Position numbers and translations under genes: made by a program. DNA of 13,896 nt, taken from assembly GCA_006227785.1 (NCBI GenBank), contig SBFU01000448.1, positions 1 to 13,896 of the forward strand. Direction: 5' to 3'. Below the pieces are notes generated by a model. The model saw only the letters and a program-made list of their open reading frames with translations, was not told the origin of the DNA and searched no databases. The DNA is from Burkholderiales bacterium. GTDB taxonomy: Bacteria > Pseudomonadota > Gammaproteobacteria > Burkholderiales > Burkholderiaceae_C. Positions 1-7,160 of the stretch are shown in pieces (the stretch's first letter is position 1; every line of letters begins with the position of its first letter).

Positions 1-348
1 GTGGACGTTGACACCTTCATCGACGCTCATCGTCAGTGGAAGGTTCGCCTGCGCGACGCCATTGAAAGCAAGGAAAAGGTCGACGTGGCCACCCTGTGCC
101 GCGACGACTGCTGCGCCCTGGGCAAGTGGATCTACGGCGATGGTCAGCGCCTGGCTGACCGTCCGACCTTTCTTGAGCTGATAGAGCGGCACAAGACTTT
201 TCACCGGGTGGCCGGTGAAGTCGGTTCGCTGGTCAACGCGCGTCGGTACCGCGATGCCGAAAACGCCATCTCCCCCGACACACCGTTTGCCGATGCCACC
301 AGCGCGGTGGTGCTGACCCTGTCCACCGCCAAGCGCCTGGGGTTCTGA
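1..348 (+). CDS. CZB (chemoreceptor zinc-binding) domain protein, possibly 5'-truncated
   Basis: The 115 readable residues form one CZB domain, a zinc-binding helical bundle found at the C-terminus of soluble chemoreceptors and diguanylate cyclases, or as a stand-alone protein. The expected 3-His/1-Cys zinc set is visible: His10 in an AHRQWK context, Cys38 in the CxLGxW motif (CALGKW), and His64 and His68 in HxxFH. Two further cysteines, Cys33 and Cys37, lie near the ligand cysteine. CZB domains sense zinc and, through it, oxidants such as hypochlorous acid. The frame is already open at base 1, where a GTG happens to fall, so the true start may be there or outside the window. With no upstream sequence, a free-standing CZB protein cannot be told from the tail of a methyl-accepting chemotaxis protein. 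It ends with TGA, 37 bp from the convergent DsrE-family gene, and no terminator is obvious between them. Confidence 0.85.
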   Translation: MDVDTFIDAHRQWKVRLRDAIESKEKVDVATLCRDDCCALGKWIYGDGQRLADRPTFLELIERHKTFHRVAGEVGSLVNARRYRDAENAISPDTPFADATSAVVLTLSTAKRLGF

Positions 349-385
349 ATCAAGGTGTCAGCTTGTCTCCGGCGGCCACAGGCGA

Positions 386-934
386 TCAGCGAATCTGTTC
401 GATCGAAAACCGCTTCTCCGTCACCACCGGTGTGATCAGGGCATAGCCCTGGTTCTGCCAATGCACCAGCTCGGTGATGGCCGAGGGGGTGACTTCGATG
501 AAGTCCTGCAGATCGGCATGCGTGTAGCCGTAGTCCTGCAGGGCCAGTCCACAGACCTTGAACTTCACGCCCTGGTCCGCGTAGTAGCGCATGCGCTGCA
601 CCACCTCGTCGTAGCGTGGCTGGTTCTTCTTCGCCACGGTCACGATTTCCGTGCCGTGCAGCACCACGATCACGCGCATGTCCTCGCTGAACAAGCTGTA
701 GGGTGCCTCGACCAGGGGGTTCATGAAGGAGCGGATCCAGTAAAGGGCCGTGCCCATCTTGGCCGGGTCGTCCAGGTAGAAGTCGAACAGGACCTTGGGG
801 TTTTCGTAGGGCGTCTGAACGAAGCTGGCCTCGGCCTGTGCCGGCAAGGGTGTCGTCGGGAAGGTCAGCACGGCGGCCAGGGCCAGTGCGTGGGCAAGGG
901 CGCGCGAAGGCTTGTGGGGGTGCGGGTGGTGCAT
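386..934 (-). CDS. Secreted DsrE-family protein
   Basis: This 182-residue protein has a His-rich N-terminus (MHHPHPHK) and a hydrophobic segment at about residues 12-24. A likely signal-peptidase site of the AQA type follows near residue 34, which predicts export to the periplasm. Residues 47-172 look like a DsrE/DsrF-like domain, with strands such as KVLFDFYL and MRVIVVLHG and the segment KFKVCGLALQDYGY. The only cysteine, Cys128, sits where DsrE relatives often carry a sulfur-handling or redox cysteine. A sulfur-transfer role is therefore possible but not shown, and no other sulfur-oxidation genes are nearby. I chose the ATG at 934 because GGAGG lies 5 nt upstream. An upstream in-frame start at 1003 would place the N-terminus inside the tRNA gene. 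The gene is 39 nt downstream of tRNA-Arg on the same strand and may share its transcript. Confidence 0.8.
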   Translation of the reverse strand: MHHPHPHKPSRALAHALALAAVLTFPTTPLPAQAEASFVQTPYENPKVLFDFYLDDPAKMGTALYWIRSFMNPLVEAPYSLFSEDMRVIVVLHGTEIVTVAKKNQPRYDEVVQRMRYYADQGVKFKVCGLALQDYGYTHADLQDFIEVTPSAITELVHWQNQGYALITPVVTEKRFSIEQIR

Positions 935-939
935 GCGGG

Positions 940-944
940 CCTCC
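940..944 (-). promoter_or_regulatory. Ribosome binding site that fixes the DsrE-family start
   Basis: The minus strand reads GGAGG here, 5 nt before the ATG at 934. This perfect Shine-Dalgarno core favours that ATG over the longer frame that would overlap the tRNA gene. Confidence 0.7.
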
Positions 945-973
945 GGTGTGGGGTGTGGGCGCGGTCCGGCATG

Positions 974-1048
974 TGGTACCACCAGCAGGAATCGAACCTG
1001 CATCTAGCGCTTAGGAGGCGCTCGTTCTATCCATTGAACTATGGCGGC
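974..1048 (-). tRNA. tRNA-Arg, anticodon CCU
   Basis: The minus strand folds into a full cloverleaf of 75 nt including an encoded CCA end. The acceptor stem pairs GCCGCCA with TGGTGGT and contains two G-U pairs (1-72 and 4-69). The D stem is GTTC/GAAC, the anticodon stem is AGCGC/GCGCT around the loop CTCCTAA, and the T stem is GCAGG/CCTGC around TTCGATT. The anticodon CCT is at 1013-1015 (read on the minus strand) and decodes AGG as arginine, a rare codon in GC-rich genomes. Discriminator base A73 and the genomic CCA are at 974-977. The closing G1-U72 pair is slightly unusual. The DsrE-family gene follows directly downstream. Confidence 0.95.
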
Positions 1049-1059
1049 GACCGAACGGG

Positions 1060-1065
1060 ATTGTA
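1060..1065 (-). promoter_or_regulatory. Candidate -10 box for tRNA-Arg
   Basis: TACAAT (5 of 6 bases match TATAAT) lies on the minus strand, 11 nt upstream of the tRNA 5' end. That would start transcription a few bases before the mature tRNA. No good -35 hexamer is found at the matching distance, so this is only a candidate. Transcription arriving from tamB is the alternative. Confidence 0.35.
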
Positions 1066-1106
1066 AAGGTCGACAGGTTACCGGACCGGACGTCCGGGCA
1101 GGACGT

Positions 1107-4100
1107 TCAGTCGAACTCGCGCAGGAAGATGAGGTCGACGGCGTTCTCCTCCCCGGCCCGGGCGCGCAGGCTCAGCCAGCGAGAGAGTTCATAGAACACC
1201 GAGACGGTGCCCAGCGTGCTGAGCAGGCCGCGTTCGTAGTTCAGGTACAACCGGTTCGAGAAGCGTTTGCCCAGGCTGAGGGCATCGCCTTCTTCGCCGC
1301 GATCGACCAGGTCCAGCTGGTCCAGACCCAGAAAGCCCGCCAGCCTGCTGCCCACGCCCTCACCATCGCCCGCGAGCAGGGCCAGGGCAGCCTGTTGCAG
1401 CACCGCGGCCTCCGCGCCGGCACCGGTTGCCGGACGACCCAGCACCAGCCAGGCCAGTTTCTCGCTGTCGGGCATGTCGGGTTCGGAGAACAGCAGGACC
1501 TGTGGGCGCTGGGCAGTACCCCGAATCTGCACCCCCACACGCTGCTGGCGCAGGTTGGCCCGGATCGCCGTGATGTCCAGGGCCGGGTCATCGTAAGGTC
1601 CGGCAAAGCGCAGCACGCCCGACTCGATGCTCAGCTGCTGCCCGTAGGCACGGTAGGTGCCGCTCTGGGCCCGCACTTCGCCCAGCACGCGAAGGCCGGG
1701 CAGGGCGGGTGTGCTGCGCACGGTCAGTTGCCCGCCCAGCCGGGTGGACAGTCCCTGCCCGCGCACCTCGAAGCGGGACCCGAGGTCGATCTCGACGTTC
1801 ACCTCGGGTTGCACGCGCGCGCCATGGCTGACCGGCGTGGGGTCGCCACGCCCGCGGACCACCACGTCCGGGCCCAGGCTGGGTGTGAGCTCGTCAGGCA
1901 GCAGGAACAGGGCACTGTCGGCGCCCAGGCGTCCCCGGATGTCCAGACGGGTGCCGTCCAGGCTGGCCTCAATCTGGCCAGAGAGGGTCAGTCGACGGTC
2001 GGGCCGGTTGGAGACCCGCAGCTGCTTCGCGGTGGCCTGCAGCTCGATCAGGGGTTCAAGCCGTGTCTGCCCCTCGCGTTGCACGGACCGCCATTCGGCC
2101 TGGCCGCTGGCTTCCAGAAGGCCGCCCTCACCCGACGGGCCGGGTCCGTTCAGGATCAGGCGCTCGACCCGCAGCCGGTCACCTTCCAGACTGGCGCGCA
2201 AGCTGCCCTGCGTGAAGGCGATGCCTTCGACCACCGATCGCACGGCGAGGTTGTCGGCCCGCAGCTGGCCGCGCCACTGGGGTTGTTGCCGGTCACCGCC
2301 CATGTCGGCTTCGGCTTCCAGTGTGCCTTGCACCCGCCAGCCTGGCGGGGCCAGCGCCGACCAAACGCCGACCTCGGGCAGGCGGGCGCGCAGCCGGCCC
2401 TCCAGTGGCGCACGCTCGGCCCAGTGCCAGGCGTTGTGCGTGCCATCGGGAGGCGACAGCTCGGTGCGCAAGCGGGCTTCGATTTCGCCCAGGCGTTCGG
2501 CGTCCCACAGCAGCTGTGCCTGGAGTGCACGACCCTCGGTCGCCAGCGACAGGCGCGCCGTGCGCACGCCGGCGCTGGCCACGCCCGGCGAGCCACTGGC
2601 CCAGGTCGCCATACCATCGGTGCGGGCTTGCAGATCGCCGCTTTGGCGCTCCAGCTCCAGTTGCACCTGGGGCAGATTGCGCGGGCCCGCGGGCAGTTGC
2701 AGGTCCCAGTGCCCGCGCAACAACAGGTCGGAGCGGACCCCCGCCTGCGCCAGCAGGCCGGGCGCTGCTTCGCCGGCAGCGGTCAGCAGGTCCAACCACG
2801 CCAGCGGCAGGTTGTCGATGCGACCCTGGGTGGTCAGTGCGCCGCGGTCCCACTCGAAGCGGTCCCAGTCCAGCCGCGCCGTGCCGGCACTGCCTGGTGA
2901 CAGCGTCTGCAGGCGCAGCTTGGCGGGCCCTGTGGTCACCCTGACACCATCGCCGCGCTGTTCCCAGTCGACGCTCAGCGCATCCGCACCGTCCAGCTGC
3001 CAGATCACGGGGGATGGTCCGCGGGTCTGCGCCTGCAGCTCCAGGGTTCTGGTTTGCCAGCGGCCCGAAGCCGGAAGACTCGGTGCCCCGGCGGATCCGG
3101 CGGGCCATGCCGACATGAGCTGACCGGCGGTGTTGATGTTCAGTTCACCGGGGGCACCCCGCAGACGGCCTTGCAGTGCCAGTGTCAGTGCCGACAGCGG
3201 ACCCTCGATTCGCAGGCGGGTGTCGTTGATCTCCCACTTGGTTGCGTCGACCTTGCCCTGCAGGCGCAGGCGGTTCAGCCGCAGGTCGCCATCGACGGTC
3301 AGCCCTTGTGCGGATGCGTCGGCTCGCGTCAACGCGCTCGGATAACCCAGTGCGGCGAGCCCGCCTTTCCAGGTCAGCACGGCGCTGGCCTGTCCCTGCA
3401 CGTCCAGTTCATGCCACCCCCGCATGCCTTCGGTCAGCGCCTGGCCGAAGCCGGGTGCGTTCTGCAGGGAACGAAGCCAGGTCAGGCTGGCTTCGGCGTT
3501 GTTCAGGTCAAGCTCAATCCGTCCCTGACCCCGTTCGGCGGAGGCCAGTCCCGACCCGTTGGCGGACCATCCTGGTGCCTGTGCGCGCAGTTGGCCCTCC
3601 AGCTGGCGGGTGGCGAGGTCAAACCGGCCCCGGCCCTCGACCTGCAGGCCCAGGGCCTTCAGCAGCAGCTGGTCCAGCTGCAATTGACCTTGCGCCGGCG
3701 TGTCGGCAGGGGCCTGCCATCGGCCCTTGACCACCAGCGCATCCACAGGCAAGGACGTTGCCGAACCGCGCGAGGCTGCCTGGGCCGTGTTGCGCAGGCG
3801 GCCCGTGAACGCGGTCGCAAAGGCACCGGCCTCGGCTGGAGCGGCCTGCGCCTGCAGTTCTCCATCGAGCCGTCCGGGTGCCAGGCCGCTCCAAAGCCGG
3901 GCGGGGTTGATGCGCTCCAGCTGCAGGCGGCCGGACCAAGGGCCCTGCCAGAAGGCGGGGTGGCCTGTCTCCAGACTGGCTTGTCCGCGCAGTCGGCCTG
4001 GCCCCAGGTCGGCTTCCAGCAGGGACACGGACCACCGTTCGCCCTCTTGCACCAAAGCCACGCGGAGCTGGTCGAACGGCAGGCCTTGCCGGTCCAGCGC

Positions 4101-5132
4101 GGCCGGCCGGGCGTTGTGCAGCGCCATCTGAGCCTGCCAGCCCTGCCCGTGCGGACTCGCCTGGGCTTGACCTGACAAGGCGGTGCGCGGTGCATCGGGC
4201 CACAGGCCGGCCAGATCCAACTGGTGGACACGGGCCTCGAGCTGTTCCAGCGGCTGTGGTCCGCTCCAGGGCCTGATGCGGGCCCGGGCATCCAGAGCGG
4301 GTGGCTGGTCGGATGCTGCCCCGGCCTGGGTCAGCGCCAGCTCCAGCTGGATGGCGGCATCGCTCCCGGCCAGCTCACCCCGGGCCTGCAGGCGCCCATC
4401 CAGCATCTGTGGCAGGCCGTCGGGCACATTCACCTGAACCTGGCCGGTGGCCTCCAGCCGCAAGGGCATCGGTGCCTGCGCACCCAGCAGGAGTTCAGCC
4501 TGGTACTCGCCCGAGGCCCAGCGCAACTGGTCCAGACGCAGGCGGTGGGCCTGCGGCACGCCCAGGTCCGCCGGCGCGGCGTCGTGGCTGTAGAGGCCAC
4601 GCATGGCCTGCAGCTGCCGTTCATTGTCGCCCTGCAGCACCAGCAGATCCACCGACCAGGGCAGGCGCAGCGGCAGGGGGAGCGACAGGCTGACGGGCGG
4701 TCCGCCATCGCCACGCGGCCGCTCGTCCCGGATCTCCAGCCGATCGATGTGCAGGCCATCGACGTCCAGCCGGCGCCAGGTCAGCAGCCCCAGCACCTGG
4801 TCTTCGGTCCAGCTCAGGCGGACGCCATGTGCCTGGACCTGCAGGCCGTCCTGTTCCCAGTTCAGTTGCTCGATGCGTCCGCCCCGGCGCAAGCTCCCCT
4901 CGGCTCCCGTGACCACGAGCTTGCCGATCTGCGGGGTCCGGGCCGCCAGCCAGGACTGCGTCCAGGCCAGGGACTGGCCCAGCGACGAGGCGCTGCCGGC
5001 CCACACCCAGACCGCCAGCAGCACCGACAGAACCGTGGCGAGTGCCGCGGCCGGCAGCCACAGCAGCAGCCACCATCCCAGGTGAGGCTGGCGCCTGGTG
5101 GATGGGCGGGATGGGGCGTCGGTGGGGTCCAT
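1107..5132 (-). CDS. tamB: TamB, translocation and assembly module inner-membrane/periplasmic subunit
   Basis: This is a 1341-residue AsmA-like protein of the TamB (DUF490) family. TamB is anchored in the inner membrane and spans the periplasm as a long hydrophobic beta-groove. With TamA it supports assembly of some outer-membrane proteins, and family members are also implicated in lipid transport to the outer membrane. A single N-terminal membrane segment lies at about residues 19-45 (WWLLLWLPAAALATVLSVLL). A very long repetitive beta-rich body follows, full of QLQ/LDG/GRL-type strands. The conserved C-terminal TamB domain occupies roughly the last 340 residues and ends with an aromatic-rich segment (DLIFLREFD). 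The size is close to the usual 1,200-1,400 residues. I chose the ATG at 5132, 4 nt after the tamA stop, over an in-frame GTG at 5156 that would overlap tamA. No strong Shine-Dalgarno sequence is seen, so translational coupling to tamA is likely. It is the last protein gene of the five-gene unit. Confidence 0.93.
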   Translation of the reverse strand: MDPTDAPSRPSTRRQPHLGWWLLLWLPAAALATVLSVLLAVWVWAGSASSLGQSLAWTQSWLAARTPQIGKLVVTGAEGSLRRGGRIEQLNWEQDGLQVQAHGVRLSWTEDQVLGLLTWRRLDVDGLHIDRLEIRDERPRGDGGPPVSLSLPLPLRLPWSVDLLVLQGDNERQLQAMRGLYSHDAAPADLGVPQAHRLRLDQLRWASGEYQAELLLGAQAPMPLRLEATGQVQVNVPDGLPQMLDGRLQARGELAGSDAAIQLELALTQAGAASDQPPALDARARIRPWSGPQPLEQLEARVHQLDLAGLWPDAPRTALSGQAQASPHGQGWQAQMALHNARPAALDRQGLPFDQLRVALVQEGERWSVSLLEADLGPGRLRGQASLETGHPAFWQGPWSGRLQLERINPARLWSGLAPGRLDGELQAQAAPAEAGAFATAFTGRLRNTAQAASRGSATSLPVDALVVKGRWQAPADTPAQGQLQLDQLLLKALGLQVEGRGRFDLATRQLEGQLRAQAPGWSANGSGLASAERGQGRIELDLNNAEASLTWLRSLQNAPGFGQALTEGMRGWHELDVQGQASAVLTWKGGLAALGYPSALTRADASAQGLTVDGDLRLNRLRLQGKVDATKWEINDTRLRIEGPLSALTLALQGRLRGAPGELNINTAGQLMSAWPAGSAGAPSLPASGRWQTRTLELQAQTRGPSPVIWQLDGADALSVDWEQRGDGVRVTTGPAKLRLQTLSPGSAGTARLDWDRFEWDRGALTTQGRIDNLPLAWLDLLTAAGEAAPGLLAQAGVRSDLLLRGHWDLQLPAGPRNLPQVQLELERQSGDLQARTDGMATWASGSPGVASAGVRTARLSLATEGRALQAQLLWDAERLGEIEARLRTELSPPDGTHNAWHWAERAPLEGRLRARLPEVGVWSALAPPGWRVQGTLEAEADMGGDRQQPQWRGQLRADNLAVRSVVEGIAFTQGSLRASLEGDRLRVERLILNGPGPSGEGGLLEASGQAEWRSVQREGQTRLEPLIELQATAKQLRVSNRPDRRLTLSGQIEASLDGTRLDIRGRLGADSALFLLPDELTPSLGPDVVVRGRGDPTPVSHGARVQPEVNVEIDLGSRFEVRGQGLSTRLGGQLTVRSTPALPGLRVLGEVRAQSGTYRAYGQQLSIESGVLRFAGPYDDPALDITAIRANLRQQRVGVQIRGTAQRPQVLLFSEPDMPDSEKLAWLVLGRPATGAGAEAAVLQQAALALLAGDGEGVGSRLAGFLGLDQLDLVDRGEEGDALSLGKRFSNRLYLNYERGLLSTLGTVSVFYELSRWLSLRARAGEENAVDLIFLREFD

Positions 5133-5136
5133 GGCG

Positions 5137-7155
5137 TCAGAACGCGAATCCCACACTCAGGTGCAGGCGCCAGGACCGGACCGCCAGCCCATAGGCCAGA
5201 TCCACCTGCAGGGGACCCACCGGACTGTTGTAGCGCACCCCGCTGCCCACGCCCCATTGCGCGCGCAGGTCCTGCTGTCGGTCGGCCACGGCGCCGCCAT
5301 CGACAAACAGCACATGCTCCCAGGGAGTACGGCGACCGTCACGCCAGATCGGCCGTTGCCACTCGATGCTGGCCACCGCCAGATAGCGTCCGGGCGAGAC
5401 ACTGCCGTCGTCCTGGGCCACACCGATGTCGCGCAGACCGTAGCCCCGCACCGAGGCGTCACCCCCAGCCAGGAAGAGCTGGGTGTCCGGCAGGGTCGTT
5501 TCCCGGCGCGCGAGCACGGCGCCGCCTTCCAGCCGCAGCGCCAGGCGACCCAGGCGCCCCTGTTCGGTCGCCTCGGGTGTTCCGGTCTGGCTGCGCTTCG
5601 GGCTCTGTTCCGACCGCAGCACCGGCGACGGGCCACCCAGCGGCCAATAGGTCAGCCAGCGCGCCTGGGCACGGGCAAATGGCTGGGGTGTGCCCTCCAG
5701 CGTGGCGCCCAGGCCCAGCTCAAGGGCCAGGCCCTGGCCGTGCTCGGGGAAGACCGGGTTGTCGAACCGGCGCCAGGTCCAGGCCTGGTTGATGCTCAAC
5801 GCCGACCGGCTTCTCGCACGGATCAGGGTGCGTTGCGCCGAATTGACCGTGCGGGCGCGATCAAACTGCAGGTACTGCCCCTGATCCTGCGCCGTGTCCT
5901 CCTGCGATCGTCCCCAGCGCAGGCGCTGGCTGGTGGTGGTGTTGAGTCCGTCGTTCTGTTCGGCCCAGCGGGCACTGGCGCCCCAGCGCCAGGCCTGGTC
6001 GTCAAGCGCTCCGGCCCACGAGGTCTCGGCCAGCTTGTCGTTGCGTTCGAGCTGGATGCGGTTGATGGAGCGCCAGCCAATGCCGGGCACCTGCTGGTGC
6101 CGGTATTCGAGCGACAGCCGGGGCCCGTTGTCCGTGCTGCCACCCAGCCCGATCTGCAGCCTCTGTCGCTGGCGTTCGCGCAACTGCACCAGCACCGGCA
6201 AGTCGGCCTCGTCGCCGTCAGGCTCCACTGTCACCAGCACCGACTCGTAGCGATCGCTGGCGGCGACCTGGGCCTGGGCAGCCTGCAGCCGCTCCAGGCT
6301 GTAGTCCGCTCCCGGTTCGACACCGGCCAGCCGCGCCAGCCGCTCGGCCTGTGCTGCGTCGTAGCGCTGCGCGCCACGGATCTCGATCGCACCCAGGCGC
6401 CTGAGCGGGCCCGAATCGAGTTCCAGGTAAAGGTGGGCCTGACGGGCATCGGCGTCGATGTCGGCCAGGCTGTTGAGCAGCCGGCCATTGGGGTAGCGCT
6501 CGCCGGTCAGCAGCCGCAACACCCGGGTCTTGGTCTGCTCCCATGCCGCTTGCGTGAACCGTTCGCCCACCGGCAGCGCCACCTCGCGCTCGATTGCCTC
6601 GCGTTGATTGTTTGCTGCCGCGTTGGTCGCCATGTCACCGCGGAAATACACGCGCGCACTGGCCACCCGGGTCAACGGGCCGGGCTCGACGGTGATGCGC
6701 ACCGTGCCCAGAGGCGACGCGCCCCGGCCCCCCTCAGCCAGGACGCTGACCTCAATGACCGGGGAGAAGTGCCCCAGCGTGCCCAGCAGGCTGCGCAAGT
6801 TGTCCGGGGCCCGGGCCAGCAGGCGCTCCAGCTCCGGTGCCGTCAGGTCGTCGAGCAGGCGAAATCGCTGCAGGTCCATGTGGCGCAGCAGCAAGGAGCG
6901 GACCTCCTCGGGCGCCTTCAGGTCGATATCGAACCGGGCTTGGGAAGGCTGGGCTGGTGCGTCGACCGATGCCGGACCAATCGGGGCTGGCTGGTCAGCG
7001 GGCTCTGGTGTGCCGATTCCGGGTGGCAGTTCCCCCACGCCGGCACCGGCAGCGAGCGGCCACCAGACGGACAGCAGCACCAGGCACGCGGCGCGACACA
7101 ACGAAGGAACAAAAGGCCGACCCGCGGGGGCCTGCCCCGGGGAGGTCGGGTGCAT
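5137..7155 (-). CDS. tamA: TamA, outer-membrane Omp85-family translocation and assembly module subunit
   Basis: This 672-residue outer-membrane protein belongs to the Omp85 superfamily. A signal peptide covers about residues 1-38 (hydrophobic core ACLVLLSVWWPLAAG). A Pro/Ala-rich linker (about 41-72) precedes POTRA-like modules at about 75-155, 165-248 and 252-327, and a 16-stranded barrel is expected from about 332. The diagnostic loop-6 motif is LAGGDASVRGY, with Val-Arg-Gly-Tyr at 569-572. The C-terminus is a typical beta-signal ending in Phe (HLSVGFAF). The protein is about 95 residues longer than E. coli TamA, partly because of the Pro-rich linker. I chose the ATG at 7155, 5 nt after the VWA gene stop. 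A longer open frame to 7506 runs inside the VWA gene, and the signal peptide begins soon after this ATG. tamB follows after 4 nt, so coupled expression is likely. Confidence 0.93.
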   Translation of the reverse strand: MHPTSPGQAPAGRPFVPSLCRAACLVLLSVWWPLAAGAGVGELPPGIGTPEPADQPAPIGPASVDAPAQPSQARFDIDLKAPEEVRSLLLRHMDLQRFRLLDDLTAPELERLLARAPDNLRSLLGTLGHFSPVIEVSVLAEGGRGASPLGTVRITVEPGPLTRVASARVYFRGDMATNAAANNQREAIEREVALPVGERFTQAAWEQTKTRVLRLLTGERYPNGRLLNSLADIDADARQAHLYLELDSGPLRRLGAIEIRGAQRYDAAQAERLARLAGVEPGADYSLERLQAAQAQVAASDRYESVLVTVEPDGDEADLPVLVQLRERQRQRLQIGLGGSTDNGPRLSLEYRHQQVPGIGWRSINRIQLERNDKLAETSWAGALDDQAWRWGASARWAEQNDGLNTTTSQRLRWGRSQEDTAQDQGQYLQFDRARTVNSAQRTLIRARSRSALSINQAWTWRRFDNPVFPEHGQGLALELGLGATLEGTPQPFARAQARWLTYWPLGGPSPVLRSEQSPKRSQTGTPEATEQGRLGRLALRLEGGAVLARRETTLPDTQLFLAGGDASVRGYGLRDIGVAQDDGSVSPGRYLAVASIEWQRPIWRDGRRTPWEHVLFVDGGAVADRQQDLRAQWGVGSGVRYNSPVGPLQVDLAYGLAVRSWRLHLSVGFAF

Positions 7156-7160
7156 CGGAT

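Noticed and set aside
974..1048. The tRNA-Arg gene as an integration site for a genomic island
   Set aside because: The neighbouring genes look like core functions. There is no integrase and no partial tRNA 3'-end repeat elsewhere in the window.
461..1066. 201-codon plus-strand frame covering the DsrE-family gene and the tRNA
   Set aside because: It runs through a clear tRNA gene and antisense to a recognisable secreted protein, with no domain of its own.
1086..1097. Palindrome CCGGACGTCCGG as a terminator of tamB
   Set aside because: The stem is short and has no usable loop, and no T run follows on the minus strand. It may be chance in GC-rich DNA or a protein-binding site, which I cannot support.
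1041..2900. 619-codon plus-strand open frame opposite tamB, and other long frames on both strands across 1100-5100
   Set aside because: The translations are low-complexity (Ala/Gln/Arg/Pro/Gly-rich) and lack any family motif. They arise from high GC opposite the tamB reading frame.
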